Shown here: in pieces, positions 51,512 to 60,236 of the stretch
Layout of the letters: each line of letters starts with the position of its first letter
How positions within the stretch are numbered: the stretch's first letter is position 1
Assembly (NCBI RefSeq): GCF_001296045.1
Contig: NZ_LJHS01000061.1
Location: forward strand, 1-64,000
Origin: Rhizobium sp. AAP43
Lineage (GTDB): Bacteria > Pseudomonadota > Alphaproteobacteria > Rhizobiales > Rhizobiaceae
Reading direction: 5' to 3'
Length of the DNA: 64,000 bases
The notes under the pieces: model-generated
What the model saw: the letters and a program-made list of their open reading frames with translations, nothing else
Told to the model about the DNA's origin: nothing
The model's database searches: none
Program-made: the position numbers and the translations under genes

Positions 51512-52924
51512 TTATTTCGGAGGGGAGACAAGCCCCGAGCGGCCGCGTGCCTGGTAGAGGCCGACTGGGTCGCCACCGACCAGTTCCTGCCCGTGGACGA
51601 CGGTCTTTCCACGCACCATGAGATGGACGGGCCAGCCTTTGATATCCAGCCCCTCATAGGGCGTATAGTCAGCCCCATGCTGCAGCATGTCGTTGGTGAG
51701 CGTTACCTGCTTCTTCGGGTCCCAGAGCGCGATATCGGCATCTGCCCCGATCGCGATCGTGCCCTTCTGCGGATACAGGCCGTAAAGCTTGGCGTGATTG
51801 GTCGAAGTCAGCGCGACAAAGCGGTTGATGTCGATCCGGCCTTTCATCACGCCTTCGGAAAAGAGGATAGGCAGGCGGGTTGCCACACCTGGAATGCCGT
51901 TCGGGATCCAGCGAAAATTCCGCTTTCCCTTCTCGTTGAGCTTGCCTTCCGGATCGTCGAAGCGGAACGGGCAGTGGTCGGAGGAGAAGAGGTCGAAGAC
52001 GCCCTGTTCGAGCCCCTCCCAGCAGGCATCCTGGCTCGGCTTGTCGCGGGGCGGTGGGGAGCAGACGAATTTTGCCCCGTCCATGCCGTCGAGATCGAGG
52101 TCGTCGGCGGTCAGCATCAGATATTGCGGGCAGGTCTCGCCCGCGATCTTCTGGCCGCGCTGACGGGCTCTTCGGATTTCCTCCATCGCCTCGCGGTTGG
52201 AGACGTGGACGATGACGATGGGCACATCGACGATTTCGGCGAGTGAAAGCGCGCGATGGGTCGCCTCGCGTTCCGCCGCCACCGGTCGCGTCGTGGCATG
52301 GTATTTCGGCGCGAGTTTGCCCTCTTCCTCGTGCCGTCCGATCAGGTAGCGGATCGCATCCTCGTTTTCGCAGTGGACCATGACCAGCGCACCGGTGCGG
52401 CGTGCCGTGTCGAGCGTCGCGAGGATCTCGTCGTCGCGCAGGCGCAGGCCTTCATAGGTCATGAAGACCTTGAGCGATGTGTAGCCATCCTCAACGAGGG
52501 CCGGCAGTTCCTGGCCGAGAACTTCTGCCGTTGGATCGGTGATGACGAGGTGGAAAGACACGTCGACATGACACTTCCCCTCCGCCTTGGCGTGATAGAC
52601 CTTCAAGGCTTCGCGCAGCGACTGACCTTTCTCCTGCATGCAAAAGGCGAGAACCGTGCTGTTGCCGCCGATCGCGGCTGAGCGCGTGCCGCTGTCGAAG
52701 TCATCGGCCATGACGATGCCGTCGCCGGAGGGTTGGTCGAGATGCACATGGCTGTCGATACCCCCTGGCAGCACGAAAAGGCCGGTCGCATCGATCACCT
52801 CGTCCGCATCCGTGAGTTCTGCGGCGAGTGCTGCGATCCGGCCATCCTTGATGCCGACGTCGCTGACGAAGGTGTCGCTTGCCGTCACCACCGTCCCATG
52901 TCGGATTACCGTATCGAAGCGCAT
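51512..52924 (-). CDS. hydA: dihydropyrimidinase (D-hydantoinase)
   Basis: A 470-residue cyclic amidohydrolase that opens dihydropyrimidines or hydantoins. Metal ligands: His59 and His61 (HVHLD), carboxylated Lys152 (SLKVFMTY), His184 (HCENED), His240 (VHVSN) and Asp in SSDHCPF. Length is normal for the family. No beta-ureidopropionase or carbamoylase gene lies nearby, so either it is elsewhere or the substrate is a special cyclic amide. It is in a minus-strand set with a PLP protein and a polar amino-acid importer. Confidence 0.88.
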   Translation of the reverse strand: MRFDTVIRHGTVVTASDTFVSDVGIKDGRIAALAAELTDADEVIDATGLFVLPGGIDSHVHLDQPSGDGIVMADDFDSGTRSAAIGGNSTVLAFCMQEKGQSLREALKVYHAKAEGKCHVDVSFHLVITDPTAEVLGQELPALVEDGYTSLKVFMTYEGLRLRDDEILATLDTARRTGALVMVHCENEDAIRYLIGRHEEEGKLAPKYHATTRPVAAEREATHRALSLAEIVDVPIVIVHVSNREAMEEIRRARQRGQKIAGETCPQYLMLTADDLDLDGMDGAKFVCSPPPRDKPSQDACWEGLEQGVFDLFSSDHCPFRFDDPEGKLNEKGKRNFRWIPNGIPGVATRLPILFSEGVMKGRIDINRFVALTSTNHAKLYGLYPQKGTIAIGADADIALWDPKKQVTLTNDMLQHGADYTPYEGLDIKGWPVHLMVRGKTVVHGQELVGGDPVGLYQARGRSGLVSPPK

Positions 52925-52955
52925 GCCAGTCTCCTTGCTTTACAGGTCGTCGTCT

Positions 52956-54221
52956 TCAGCTGGCTTTGGCAAGCCCAGCCTCGCCGGAGAGGATCCGGTC
53001 CAGTGCTGCGGTAAAGCGGTCCACTTCCTCAATGGTATTGTAGTGCACCATCGAGACGCGCAGCATGCCGCCATGGTCGGTCAGCCCGAGATATTCGGCA
53101 AGTCGGCGCGAGTGAAAATCGCCGAAACGCATGGCAATCTTCTCGGCATCCATCGCCTTGCACAATTCGCCGGCTTCGCGTCCGTCGAAGCGGAAGGCGA
53201 TGGTCGGCACCCGATGGCTTTCTCGGTTTACGGATTGCCCGACGATCGTGCAGTCATTGCGCGAGCGCAGATAGGCAAGAAGCCGTTCGGTCAGGGCATC
53301 TTCCTGCGTCGTGATCGCGCCATAGGCCGCTTCGATTTTCTGCCGGGTCGTCCCGGTTTCGCCGGCCTGCTCGCCGAGCGTCACCAGATAGTCGACAATG
53401 CCACAGGTCGAATAGGCAAGCTCATAGTTGGGATTGCCCGGCTCCAGCTTGCCCGGCACTTTGTCGCGACCATAGAAATAGTGGTAGAGCGTGTCGAGTT
53501 CGAGCAATAGGTCGTATTTGCCGTACATCAGCGCATAATGCGGACCATAGGTCTTGTAGAGGCTGAAGACGTAATAATCGATATCGAAGGCCTGCACATC
53601 GACCGCGCGGTGCGGCGCATAGGCAACCGCATCGACGCAGATCTTCGCGCCGCGGGCATGAACGAAATCTGCAATCGCGCGGATCGGGTTGATCGAACCG
53701 AGAATGTTCGAGCAATGAGTGACGCAGACCAGCTTGGTGCGGTCACTCATCAGCGGGGCGAGATCGGCAAGGTCGAGGGTCAGGCTATCCTTGTTGAGCG
53801 GCCAGATCTTCAGAACAATCCCGCGTTCCTGCAACCGGTCCCAGGGGCCGATATTGGACTCATGATCCGAGACGGTGATGATGATCTCGTCGCCTTCGGA
53901 TAGCTGGCTATGCATGGCGCGAGCAAGGTTCTGCAGCAGTGCCGTGGTCGAGTTGCCGAAGACGATCTCTTCGGGCCTGCTGGCATTGACCAGATGCATC
54001 GCGGCGGTGCGGGCCTCGTAGAGCGCGGCGGCCGCTGCCTGTGATACCTCGTAGGAGCCGCCGATCTGGACATTCTTCTCGTAGAGGAAGGTATTGATCC
54101 GCTCCACGGCGCCTTTCAGGATCTGCGATCCGCCGGCATTGTCGAAAAAGGTCCAGCCGCGATCGAGGCCGGGAAACTGGCTGCGGACGAATTCGAGATT
54201 GAGCGGCGAGGTTGTGGCCAT
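52956..54221 (-). CDS. cysteine desulfurase-like PLP protein (class V aminotransferase fold)
   Basis: A 421-residue fold-type I PLP enzyme of the VC1184-like subgroup of cysteine desulfurase-like proteins. The PLP lysine is in FSLYKTYGPHYALMYG and the cofactor ring Asp in CVDAVAYAPHRAVDVQ. No Cys is placed like the mobile catalytic cysteine of IscS/SufS, so desulfurase activity is uncertain; lyase or aminotransferase activity is as likely. It lies between the dihydropyrimidinase gene and a GlnQ-type ATPase gene. Confidence 0.78.
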   Translation of the reverse strand: MATTSPLNLEFVRSQFPGLDRGWTFFDNAGGSQILKGAVERINTFLYEKNVQIGGSYEVSQAAAAALYEARTAAMHLVNASRPEEIVFGNSTTALLQNLARAMHSQLSEGDEIIITVSDHESNIGPWDRLQERGIVLKIWPLNKDSLTLDLADLAPLMSDRTKLVCVTHCSNILGSINPIRAIADFVHARGAKICVDAVAYAPHRAVDVQAFDIDYYVFSLYKTYGPHYALMYGKYDLLLELDTLYHYFYGRDKVPGKLEPGNPNYELAYSTCGIVDYLVTLGEQAGETGTTRQKIEAAYGAITTQEDALTERLLAYLRSRNDCTIVGQSVNRESHRVPTIAFRFDGREAGELCKAMDAEKIAMRFGDFHSRRLAEYLGLTDHGGMLRVSMVHYNTIEEVDRFTAALDRILSGEAGLAKAS

Positions 54222-54252
54222 CCTTGTGGTCCTCCGATTGTATTTTTCTTAT

Positions 54253-54993
54253 TCAGTGATTGAGGACAGCGCGGAGAAACCCGCGCGTCCGCTCATGCTT
54301 GGGTGTGTCGAAGATCTCCTCAGGCTTGCCGCTTTCGACCAGCCGTCCGCCGTCCATGAAGATCACCCGGTCTGCGACCTGCCGGGCAAAGCCCATTTCG
54401 TGAGTGACGACGATCATGGTGACGCCGGTGCCTGCAAGCTTGCGCATCACGTCGAGCACTTCACCGACCATTTCCGGGTCGAGCGCCGAGGTCGGCTCGT
54501 CGAAGAGCAGGACGCGCGGCTCCATGGCAAGCGCCCGGGCAATCGCCACGCGCTGCTGCTGGCCACCGGAAAGCTGACCGGGAAACTTTTCCGCCTGTTC
54601 CGAGATGCCGACACGGGCGAGCAGTTCGCGCGCCTTGCGTTCGGCGTCTGCCTCTGGGGTGCCGCGCACCCGCATCGGTGCGAGCATGACGTTCTTCAGG
54701 ACTGTCATATGCGGGAAGAGGTTGAAGGACTGGAAGACCATGCCGACTTCGGCCCTGACCTTGGCAAGCGCCGGACCGGGCTCGACGCGAATGCCGTCCA
54801 CGGTGATCCGGCTTTCCGGCGCGAAGGCTTCGAGGTGATTGATGCAGCGGATCAGCGTCGATTTGCCGGAGCCCGACGGGCCGATCACGCAGACCACTTC
54901 GCCTTCGGCAATGTCGAGATCGATGCCATGCAGCACGGTGAAGGTACCATAGGCCTTGGTCAGCCCGCGAATGGATATGAGAGGGGTGGTCAT
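54253..54993 (-). CDS. polar amino-acid ABC transporter ATP-binding protein
   Basis: A 246-residue GlnQ/HisP-type ATPase: GPSGSGKST, FQSFNLFPHMTVLKN, LSGGQQQRVAIARAL, VLLFDEPTSALDPEM, VVTHEMGFA. Its ATG touches the permease stop (one-base overlap). Confidence 0.92.
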   Translation of the reverse strand: MTTPLISIRGLTKAYGTFTVLHGIDLDIAEGEVVCVIGPSGSGKSTLIRCINHLEAFAPESRITVDGIRVEPGPALAKVRAEVGMVFQSFNLFPHMTVLKNVMLAPMRVRGTPEADAERKARELLARVGISEQAEKFPGQLSGGQQQRVAIARALAMEPRVLLFDEPTSALDPEMVGEVLDVMRKLAGTGVTMIVVTHEMGFARQVADRVIFMDGGRLVESGKPEEIFDTPKHERTRGFLRAVLNH

Positions 54994-55664
54994 CAGCGTT
55001 TCCCCCGGCTGAAGTGTTTCTCAAGACGCGAGACGACGGCGACCATCGGCCAGAGCAAGGCAATGTAGATCAGCGCAGCCCCGATTAGCGGGGTCGGGTT
55101 GGCCGCAAGCGCCTGCGCCTGGGTTGCCTGCTTGAGGAGATCCGGCATGGCAACGACGGAGGCGAGCGCCGTATCCTTCATCACGTTGATGCAGTTGTTG
55201 GTGAGCGGCGGAATGACGATGCGGATCGCCTGGGGCAGGATCACGTCGATCATCGTATGCCGGTTGGACAGGCCGAGTGCTGCCGAGGCTTCGAACTGGC
55301 CATGCGGGATCGCCTCGATGCCGGCCCGGAAGATTTCAGCCGTATAGGCCGCCGAGACCAGCGACAGTGCCGTCACCGCAGACAGGAAAGGCGAGAGGCG
55401 GATGCCGACGAAGGGCAGCGCGTAATAAACGACGATCAAGAGGACGAGCAGCGGGATCGAGCGGAAGATGTCGATGTAAATGCGGATCAGCAGCTTGAAG
55501 AAGCCGGGCGCATAGAGCCTGGAAACCGCCAGAAACAGCCCGCCGGCGAGACCCACGACAATGCTGGTCACGCCGATCTGCAGCGTCACGACCAGGCCCC
55601 ACAGAAGCGCGGGCAGGCTGTCGGCTAGGACCTGCAGATTGAAGAAGGTATTGAGAAGTGTCAT
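54993..55664 (-). CDS. polar amino-acid ABC transporter permease
   Basis: A 223-residue HisM/GlnP-type permease with five helices and the EAA loop FEASAALGLSNRHTMIDVILPQA. A single permease gene implies a homodimer. The FR.IPLL/VLLIVVYYALP stretch is typical of the family. Confidence 0.9.
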   Translation of the reverse strand: MTLLNTFFNLQVLADSLPALLWGLVVTLQIGVTSIVVGLAGGLFLAVSRLYAPGFFKLLIRIYIDIFRSIPLLVLLIVVYYALPFVGIRLSPFLSAVTALSLVSAAYTAEIFRAGIEAIPHGQFEASAALGLSNRHTMIDVILPQAIRIVIPPLTNNCINVMKDTALASVVAMPDLLKQATQAQALAANPTPLIGAALIYIALLWPMVAVVSRLEKHFSRGKR

Positions 55665-55687
55665 GCCGCATCGGCTCCCTTGGTGAA

Positions 55688-55713
55688 CCGGCGGAACATG
55701 GGCGTCCCGCCGG
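55688..55713 (-). other. intercistronic hairpin between amino-acid binding protein and permease genes
   Basis: CCGGCGG (55688-55694) pairs with CCGCCGG (55707-55713) around a 12-base loop in the 61-bp gap after the binding-protein stop. No T-run. Confidence 0.5.
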
Positions 55714-55725
55714 ATGCATCACAGG

Positions 55726-56523
55726 TTACTTGCCCTTGGGCATATCGAGGACGGTAACGGTCGAGGTCGTGTCTTCCGCCTTGGCGCCGAACCAGGTCTC
55801 GTGCAGCTTGGCGATGAAGCCTTCCTGCTTCAGCGTGGTGATCACGGCGTTCACTTCGGTTGCGAGCGGGTCGTTCTTGTTGAACATGATCGAGTATTTC
55901 TCGCCGGTCGGAATGCGCTCGACCACCTTCAGTTCCGGCTTGTCCTTGACGTAGTAGAGAAGCGCCGGGATGTCGGAGATGTAGCCGTCGACGCGGCCGG
56001 CGACGAGATCGAGCATGGCCGGCTGCAGGCCTTCGAAGCGACGGATTTCGCCGAGCTTGTATTCGCCCTTGTTGGCTTCGGCCCACATGTCGCCGGTCGA
56101 GCCGGTGTCGACGCCGACGACCTTTTCGCCCATGTCCTTGAGGCCCGTGATTCCGGAGGCGGCGGTAACGGTGAGCGACTGATCGCTGTCATAATAGGGC
56201 TGGGCGAAGGTCACCGATTCCAGGCGCTTCTCGGTGATGGTGATCGACGAGATCGCCATATTGATGCGGCCGGACTGCACCGCCGGGAAAAGGCCGTTGA
56301 ATGGCGTGTTGACGAATTCCACCGTCTTGCCGAGGCGCTTGGCGATCTCGTTGACGAGATCGACTTCGAAGCCAGTGACCTTGCCGCTGGCATCTTCGAA
56401 TTCCCACGGCACGTTGCCGATATTCGCGCCGACAGTGAAGTCGGCGGCCTGGGCGCCCGCCGAACCGATTGCGGTCATCAGGCCGGCAAGAAGCGTCGCT
56501 TTGAGTGTGAATGCGCGTGTCAT
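55726..56523 (-). CDS. polar amino-acid ABC transporter substrate-binding protein
   Basis: A 265-residue SBP_bac_3 (GlnH/HisJ-type) protein. Sec signal peptide ends near AQA-ADFTVGAN. Family motifs: WEFEDASGKVTGFEVDLVNEIAKRLG, ISSITITEKRLESVTFAQPYYDSDQ. The ATG at 56523 follows AAGGGGAA. First gene of the minus-strand set with the hydantoinase. A strong palindrome lies upstream, shared with the divergent GntR gene. The ligand may be a cyclic amide or ureido amino acid rather than a standard amino acid. Confidence 0.88.
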   Translation of the reverse strand: MTRAFTLKATLLAGLMTAIGSAGAQAADFTVGANIGNVPWEFEDASGKVTGFEVDLVNEIAKRLGKTVEFVNTPFNGLFPAVQSGRINMAISSITITEKRLESVTFAQPYYDSDQSLTVTAASGITGLKDMGEKVVGVDTGSTGDMWAEANKGEYKLGEIRRFEGLQPAMLDLVAGRVDGYISDIPALLYYVKDKPELKVVERIPTGEKYSIMFNKNDPLATEVNAVITTLKQEGFIAKLHETWFGAKAEDTTSTVTVLDMPKGK

Positions 56524-56562
56524 GAGAGTTCCCCTTGTTTTTTGAACATGACTCAATCTACA

Positions 56563-56593
56563 TTGGTCTAACTGGTCAGACCAGTTAGACCAA
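56563..56593. promoter_or_regulatory. 31-bp palindromic GntR/FadR-type operator
   Basis: A perfect 31-bp inverted repeat with a single central base at 56578: half-site TTGGTCTAACTGGTC and its complement. The core AACTGGTCAGACCAGTT closely resembles the E. coli FadR box. It lies between the divergent binding-protein and GntR genes and is most simply the binding site for that GntR protein. Each half also repeats TGGTC, so two dimers may bind. Confidence 0.75.
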
Positions 56594-56676
56594 ACAAGCA
56601 TGCTGCTTTCCGCTTGGCAAGATGGTGTCGGAAAAAATAGATTGGACCTCTGGCAAGAGGCGAGAAAAGGGATCGC

Positions 56677-57375
56677 ATGTTCAACAAGACGCTTCTACCG
56701 CAGTCTGTGGCGCGCGAGATCCAGGGCATGATCCAGTCCGGCCAGTTGAAGCCCGGCGAAAAAATCCCCTCCCAGCGGGAGTTCTCCCTGAAGTTCGGCA
56801 TCAGCCGCGCCTCGCTGCGCGAAGCGCTGCTGACGCTTGAAACGCTGGGTCTCCTGAAGACGGAGGCCGGTCGGGGAACCTTCGTTGCCGAGCCGTCACG
56901 CGCCGCGCCCGGCACTTCAGGCCATATGGCGCCTTGGCGCTACTCTGACAGCTATTCAGTCTTTGACGTCTTCCAGACCCGTATCATGCTCGAAGGCGAG
57001 ATCGCCGGGCTTGCCGCCGGTCGACTAACGCAGCTGGAGCTCGACAAGATGGAGCAAGCAACCAAAACCATGGAAGAGTGCTGGGCGAGCCAGGACCTGC
57101 TGGCCAATGTCGATGCTGATCTTGAATTTCATGGGCTCATCGTCTCTGCCTGCTCCAACGCCATGCTGAAAGCGCTTTATCAAACAGTGCGCGACCAGGT
57201 GACGGAAACACAGCGCCAACCAATCCCGATCACGGACCCGGAGCGCATGCGCCAGTCGATTGCCGAGCATCGCCGTATCATCGCGGCACTCCGAGCAAAT
57301 GATGGCCCGCTCGCCCGCCGCGAAATGGAAGCCCATATCCGCAACACCGCCCGGTGTGCGGGGCTTGAGCCGTAA
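56677..57375 (+). CDS. GntR-family (FCD/FadR-type) regulator
   Basis: A 232-residue regulator. Winged helix at about residues 8-72 (PGEKIPSQREFSLKFGISRASLREALLTLETLGLL), then an FCD ligand domain (about 90-220) with metal-binding Asp and His positions (DLEFHGLIVSAC, AEHRRIIAAL). AAGGGA precedes the ATG. It is divergent from the amino-acid importer/hydantoinase operon across a palindrome of FadR type and likely represses it. The kduI gene follows but has its own promoter region. Confidence 0.9.
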   Translation: MFNKTLLPQSVAREIQGMIQSGQLKPGEKIPSQREFSLKFGISRASLREALLTLETLGLLKTEAGRGTFVAEPSRAAPGTSGHMAPWRYSDSYSVFDVFQTRIMLEGEIAGLAAGRLTQLELDKMEQATKTMEECWASQDLLANVDADLEFHGLIVSACSNAMLKALYQTVRDQVTETQRQPIPITDPERMRQSIAEHRRIIAALRANDGPLARREMEAHIRNTARCAGLEP

Positions 57376-57475
57376 CCGTTCCTCTCACTTTCGCTGCCTG
57401 CCAGTTCGATGTTGCTTTCTGCCGGTCACCGGTCGGGAAGACTTGACCTCCTGCGCCTATCATACAATAAAGGCT

Positions 57476-57492
57476 AACTCGTATTACAAGTT
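57476..57492 (+). promoter_or_regulatory. probable operator before kduI
   Basis: AACTCGTATTACAAGTT is a near-perfect 17-bp palindrome 16 bases upstream of kduI. A candidate -35 box CTTGACC lies at 57443-57449, with AT-rich sequence about 17 bp later (AATAAA), so the palindrome would overlap the transcription start. The form fits a GntR-like TNGT-N-ACNA site; the cognate regulator is not certain. Confidence 0.4.
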
Positions 57493-57508
57493 GATGAGGA
57501 GGAGTCAG

Positions 57509-58333
57509 ATGCTATCCGTTGAGACCAGGCAAGCCGTTCACCCGGAACACGCAAAAACGCTGGATACCGCGGGCTTGCGCCGACATTTTCTGGCCGAGAA
57601 CATGTTCAAGAGCGGCGAGATCCGGCTGATCTATACGCATTATGATCGCTTCGTCATGGGCGGCGCGGTGCCGGCTGGTGCCCAGTTGACGCTCGACAAG
57701 GTGGAAGAGACGAAGACGCCGTCTTTCCTCGACCGTCGCGAAATGGGCGTGGTCAATATCGGCGATACGGGAACCGTCTCGGCGGGCGGCGAGACCTACA
57801 CGCTGAACCGTGGCGACGTGCTTTATCTCGGTGCCGGGTCGGGCCCTGTCACCTTTGGCGGAAACGGCCGCTTCTACATCACTTCTTGCCCTGCACATCG
57901 CAGCCTGCCTGCGCGCCTCGTGACACTTGCCGATAGCAAGGAAGTAAAGCTCGGCGCAGTCGAGACCTCCAACAAGCGCACGATCAACCAGTTCATCCAT
58001 CCGCTCGTTATGGAAAGCTGCCAGCTGGTGCTCGGTTACACGACCCTTGAGGATGGCTCGGTCTGGAACACCATGCCGGCCCATGTGCATGACCGGCGTA
58101 TGGAAGCCTATCTCTACTTCGGCATGGAGGAGAGCTCGCGGGTCCTTCATCTGATGGGCGAGCCGCAGGAAACCCGTCATCTCTTCATCGCCAACGAGGA
58201 AGGCGCCATCTCGCCGCCGTGGTCGGTCCATTCGGGCGCAGGCATCGGCACTTACACCTTCATCTGGGCGATGGCCGGTGACAATGTCGACTATACGGAC
58301 ATGGAATTTGTCCAGCCGGCGGCACTGAGATGA
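57509..58333 (+). CDS. kduI: 5-keto-4-deoxyuronate isomerase
   Basis: A 274-residue KduI cupin enzyme (E. coli KduI has 278). It converts 4-deoxy-L-threo-5-hexosulose uronate, from unsaturated pectin monomers, to 3-deoxy-D-glycero-2,5-hexodiulosonate. Zinc ligands are visible in MPAHVHDRRMEAYLYF (HxHx4E) and a later His in WSVHSGAGIG. GAGGAGGA lies upstream of the ATG. It overlaps kduD by ATGA. Confidence 0.95.
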   Translation: MLSVETRQAVHPEHAKTLDTAGLRRHFLAENMFKSGEIRLIYTHYDRFVMGGAVPAGAQLTLDKVEETKTPSFLDRREMGVVNIGDTGTVSAGGETYTLNRGDVLYLGAGSGPVTFGGNGRFYITSCPAHRSLPARLVTLADSKEVKLGAVETSNKRTINQFIHPLVMESCQLVLGYTTLEDGSVWNTMPAHVHDRRMEAYLYFGMEESSRVLHLMGEPQETRHLFIANEEGAISPPWSVHSGAGIGTYTFIWAMAGDNVDYTDMEFVQPAALR

Positions 58334-59073
58334 GCGCCGTCTTTTCCCTTCACGGCCGCAAGGCACTGGTGACCGGCGCCAATACCGGTCTTGGCCAGGC
58401 GATTGCCGTCGGTCTGGCGGCAGCCGGTGCGGAGGTCATCTGTGCCGCCCGTCGGGCGCCGGACGAAACGCTTGCCATGATTGCGGATGCGGGCGGCAAG
58501 GCGCAGGCGCTGGCCATCGACTTCAGCGATCCCATGGCCGCAGCTAACATCTTCGACGGTGAGGATATCGACATCCTGGTCAACAATGCCGGTATCATTC
58601 GCCGTGCGGACGCCACGGATTTCACCGAGGCCGATTGGGATGACGTCATGGACGTCAATCTCAAGGCGGTGTTCTTTACCAGTCAGGCTTTTGCCCGTGC
58701 GCTTTTTGCCGTCGGAAAGCCGGGCAAGATCATCAATATTGCCTCGCTTCTCTCCTTCCAGGGCGGCATTCGCGTTCCCTCTTACACGGCCTCGAAGCAT
58801 GGCGTTGCCGGGCTGACCAAGCTGCTTGCCAATGAATGGGCGGCACGCGGCATCAACGTCAACGCGATTGCGCCGGGTTATATCGAGACGAACAATACCG
58901 AAGCGTTGCGCGCCGATGCGGACCGGAACAAGTCGATCCTCGACCGAATTCCGGCGGGTCGCTGGGGGCGGGCGGAGGATATTGCAGGTGCGGCCGTGTT
59001 CCTTGCTGCGCCTGCGTCCGACTATGTGCATGGCGCCGTCCTCAACGTCGATGGCGGTTGGCTGGCGCGCTGA
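58330..59073 (+). CDS. kduD: 2-dehydro-3-deoxy-D-gluconate 5-dehydrogenase
   Basis: A 247-residue short-chain dehydrogenase that reduces the KduI product to 2-keto-3-deoxygluconate. NAD loop VTGANTGLGQAI (about 13-24), NNAG, the Ser in INIASLLSFQGG and YTASKHG (Tyr/Lys pair). The C-terminus YVHGAVLNVDGGWLAR is the KduD form. Translationally coupled to kduI. Confidence 0.93.
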   Translation: MSAVFSLHGRKALVTGANTGLGQAIAVGLAAAGAEVICAARRAPDETLAMIADAGGKAQALAIDFSDPMAAANIFDGEDIDILVNNAGIIRRADATDFTEADWDDVMDVNLKAVFFTSQAFARALFAVGKPGKIINIASLLSFQGGIRVPSYTASKHGVAGLTKLLANEWAARGINVNAIAPGYIETNNTEALRADADRNKSILDRIPAGRWGRAEDIAGAAVFLAAPASDYVHGAVLNVDGGWLAR

Positions 59074-59101
59074 TCCCGCTACATTTCCCGTCCGGGCCCG
59101 A

Positions 59102-60025
59102 TCATGGGGCCCGGCCGGTGGCGGCTGCGAGATGCATCTGCTGTTCCGCTTCGTCGAGTTTCATCAGGCCGCCATGCCGGCTTTCTCGCACCTTGGCGAT
59201 ATGTTCACGTGGGCTCATGCCGATGGTGCGCTTGAACATTCGGGAAAAGTAATAGGGGTCGGCATAGCCCACTTCCGCAGCAGCCGACGCGACGGGCAGA
59301 CCTGCCTCGAGAAAGTGCATCGCCCTTTCCATACGCTTGAACTCCTGGAACTTGCGCGGCGTGCGCCCGATCCGCTTCTGGAATTCCCGCAGGAAATAAT
59401 CCTGGTTATAGGGCGAGTTCTCGACCGCCTTCGTTGCGATCTCGGGGTCGAGCGGATGCGCCGAAATCATGGATGCAGCCTTCATGACCGCAAGGTTGAT
59501 CGCGTCAGACCCTTCCGGCTGGAAGGTGGCCTGATCCCGCCACCCCAGAAACGCGTCTTCCACATAGGCAATCAACAGCACCATGAAGAGGTGATGCTGG
59601 GCGAGCGTTACCGAGGAGGGCGGCGCGCTCTGGCGGTAGTGGCGCGCCAGTGGTTCAAGCAGCGACCAGCGGCTCAAACGCACCTTCGGGTTCAGATCCA
59701 TCTGCGCCAGAAGGTTATGACGCCCATATATGTCGAGACTGAAATGCTGGGCCACACCCAGATAGATTTCCGTCTGCTCGTTCCATCCAAGGAAGCGCTC
59801 GTCGCGGCGGATGAGCATTGCGTCACCCGGTTCCATCATGCGTGGCTGCCCGGCGACATGATAATGCCCACGTCCTTCGAGACAGATGACGAGGTCTTCA
59901 ACCGGGTTGGTCTTGTCGATCTGCCAGGTGTGCGAATGCTCCATCCGGATCGCCGCACGGGTCAGCGTCAGCGACAGGGCGGCAGGCGGAATGGCGGAAA
60001 GAATTCCACCTTCGATTTTGTCCAT
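59102..60025 (-). CDS. AraC-family regulator with cupin sensor
   Basis: A 307-residue regulator. N-terminal cupin (HSHTWQIDKTNPVEDLVICLEGRGHYHVAG, about 30-90) and two C-terminal helix-turn-helix units (ATKAVENSPYNQDYFLREFQKRIG and VASAAAEVGYADPYYFSRMFKRTIG). It lies between kduID and the divergent importer genes and likely activates both in response to an oligo- or monouronate. CAGGAGGA precedes the ATG at 60025. Confidence 0.9.
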   Translation of the reverse strand: MDKIEGGILSAIPPAALSLTLTRAAIRMEHSHTWQIDKTNPVEDLVICLEGRGHYHVAGQPRMMEPGDAMLIRRDERFLGWNEQTEIYLGVAQHFSLDIYGRHNLLAQMDLNPKVRLSRWSLLEPLARHYRQSAPPSSVTLAQHHLFMVLLIAYVEDAFLGWRDQATFQPEGSDAINLAVMKAASMISAHPLDPEIATKAVENSPYNQDYFLREFQKRIGRTPRKFQEFKRMERAMHFLEAGLPVASAAAEVGYADPYYFSRMFKRTIGMSPREHIAKVRESRHGGLMKLDEAEQQMHLAAATGRAP

Positions 60026-60236
60026 CTTTTTCCTCCTGTTCGTCAATGTATTCTGGCGAGGAATTGGAGGAATGTCACGGCGCAAACCAAATTTGCCAGC
60101 CGATTTTCAGGGAGGAGATCGGATCGCAGGAAGGTCAGCCTGGATAGGTTGGAACGACTGCGTCGATATGGGAGTCGAACTTGTACGAAAGTGTATCTGA
60201 AGAAATTGTCTCGACAGGCATACCAGGAGTGCTGGC

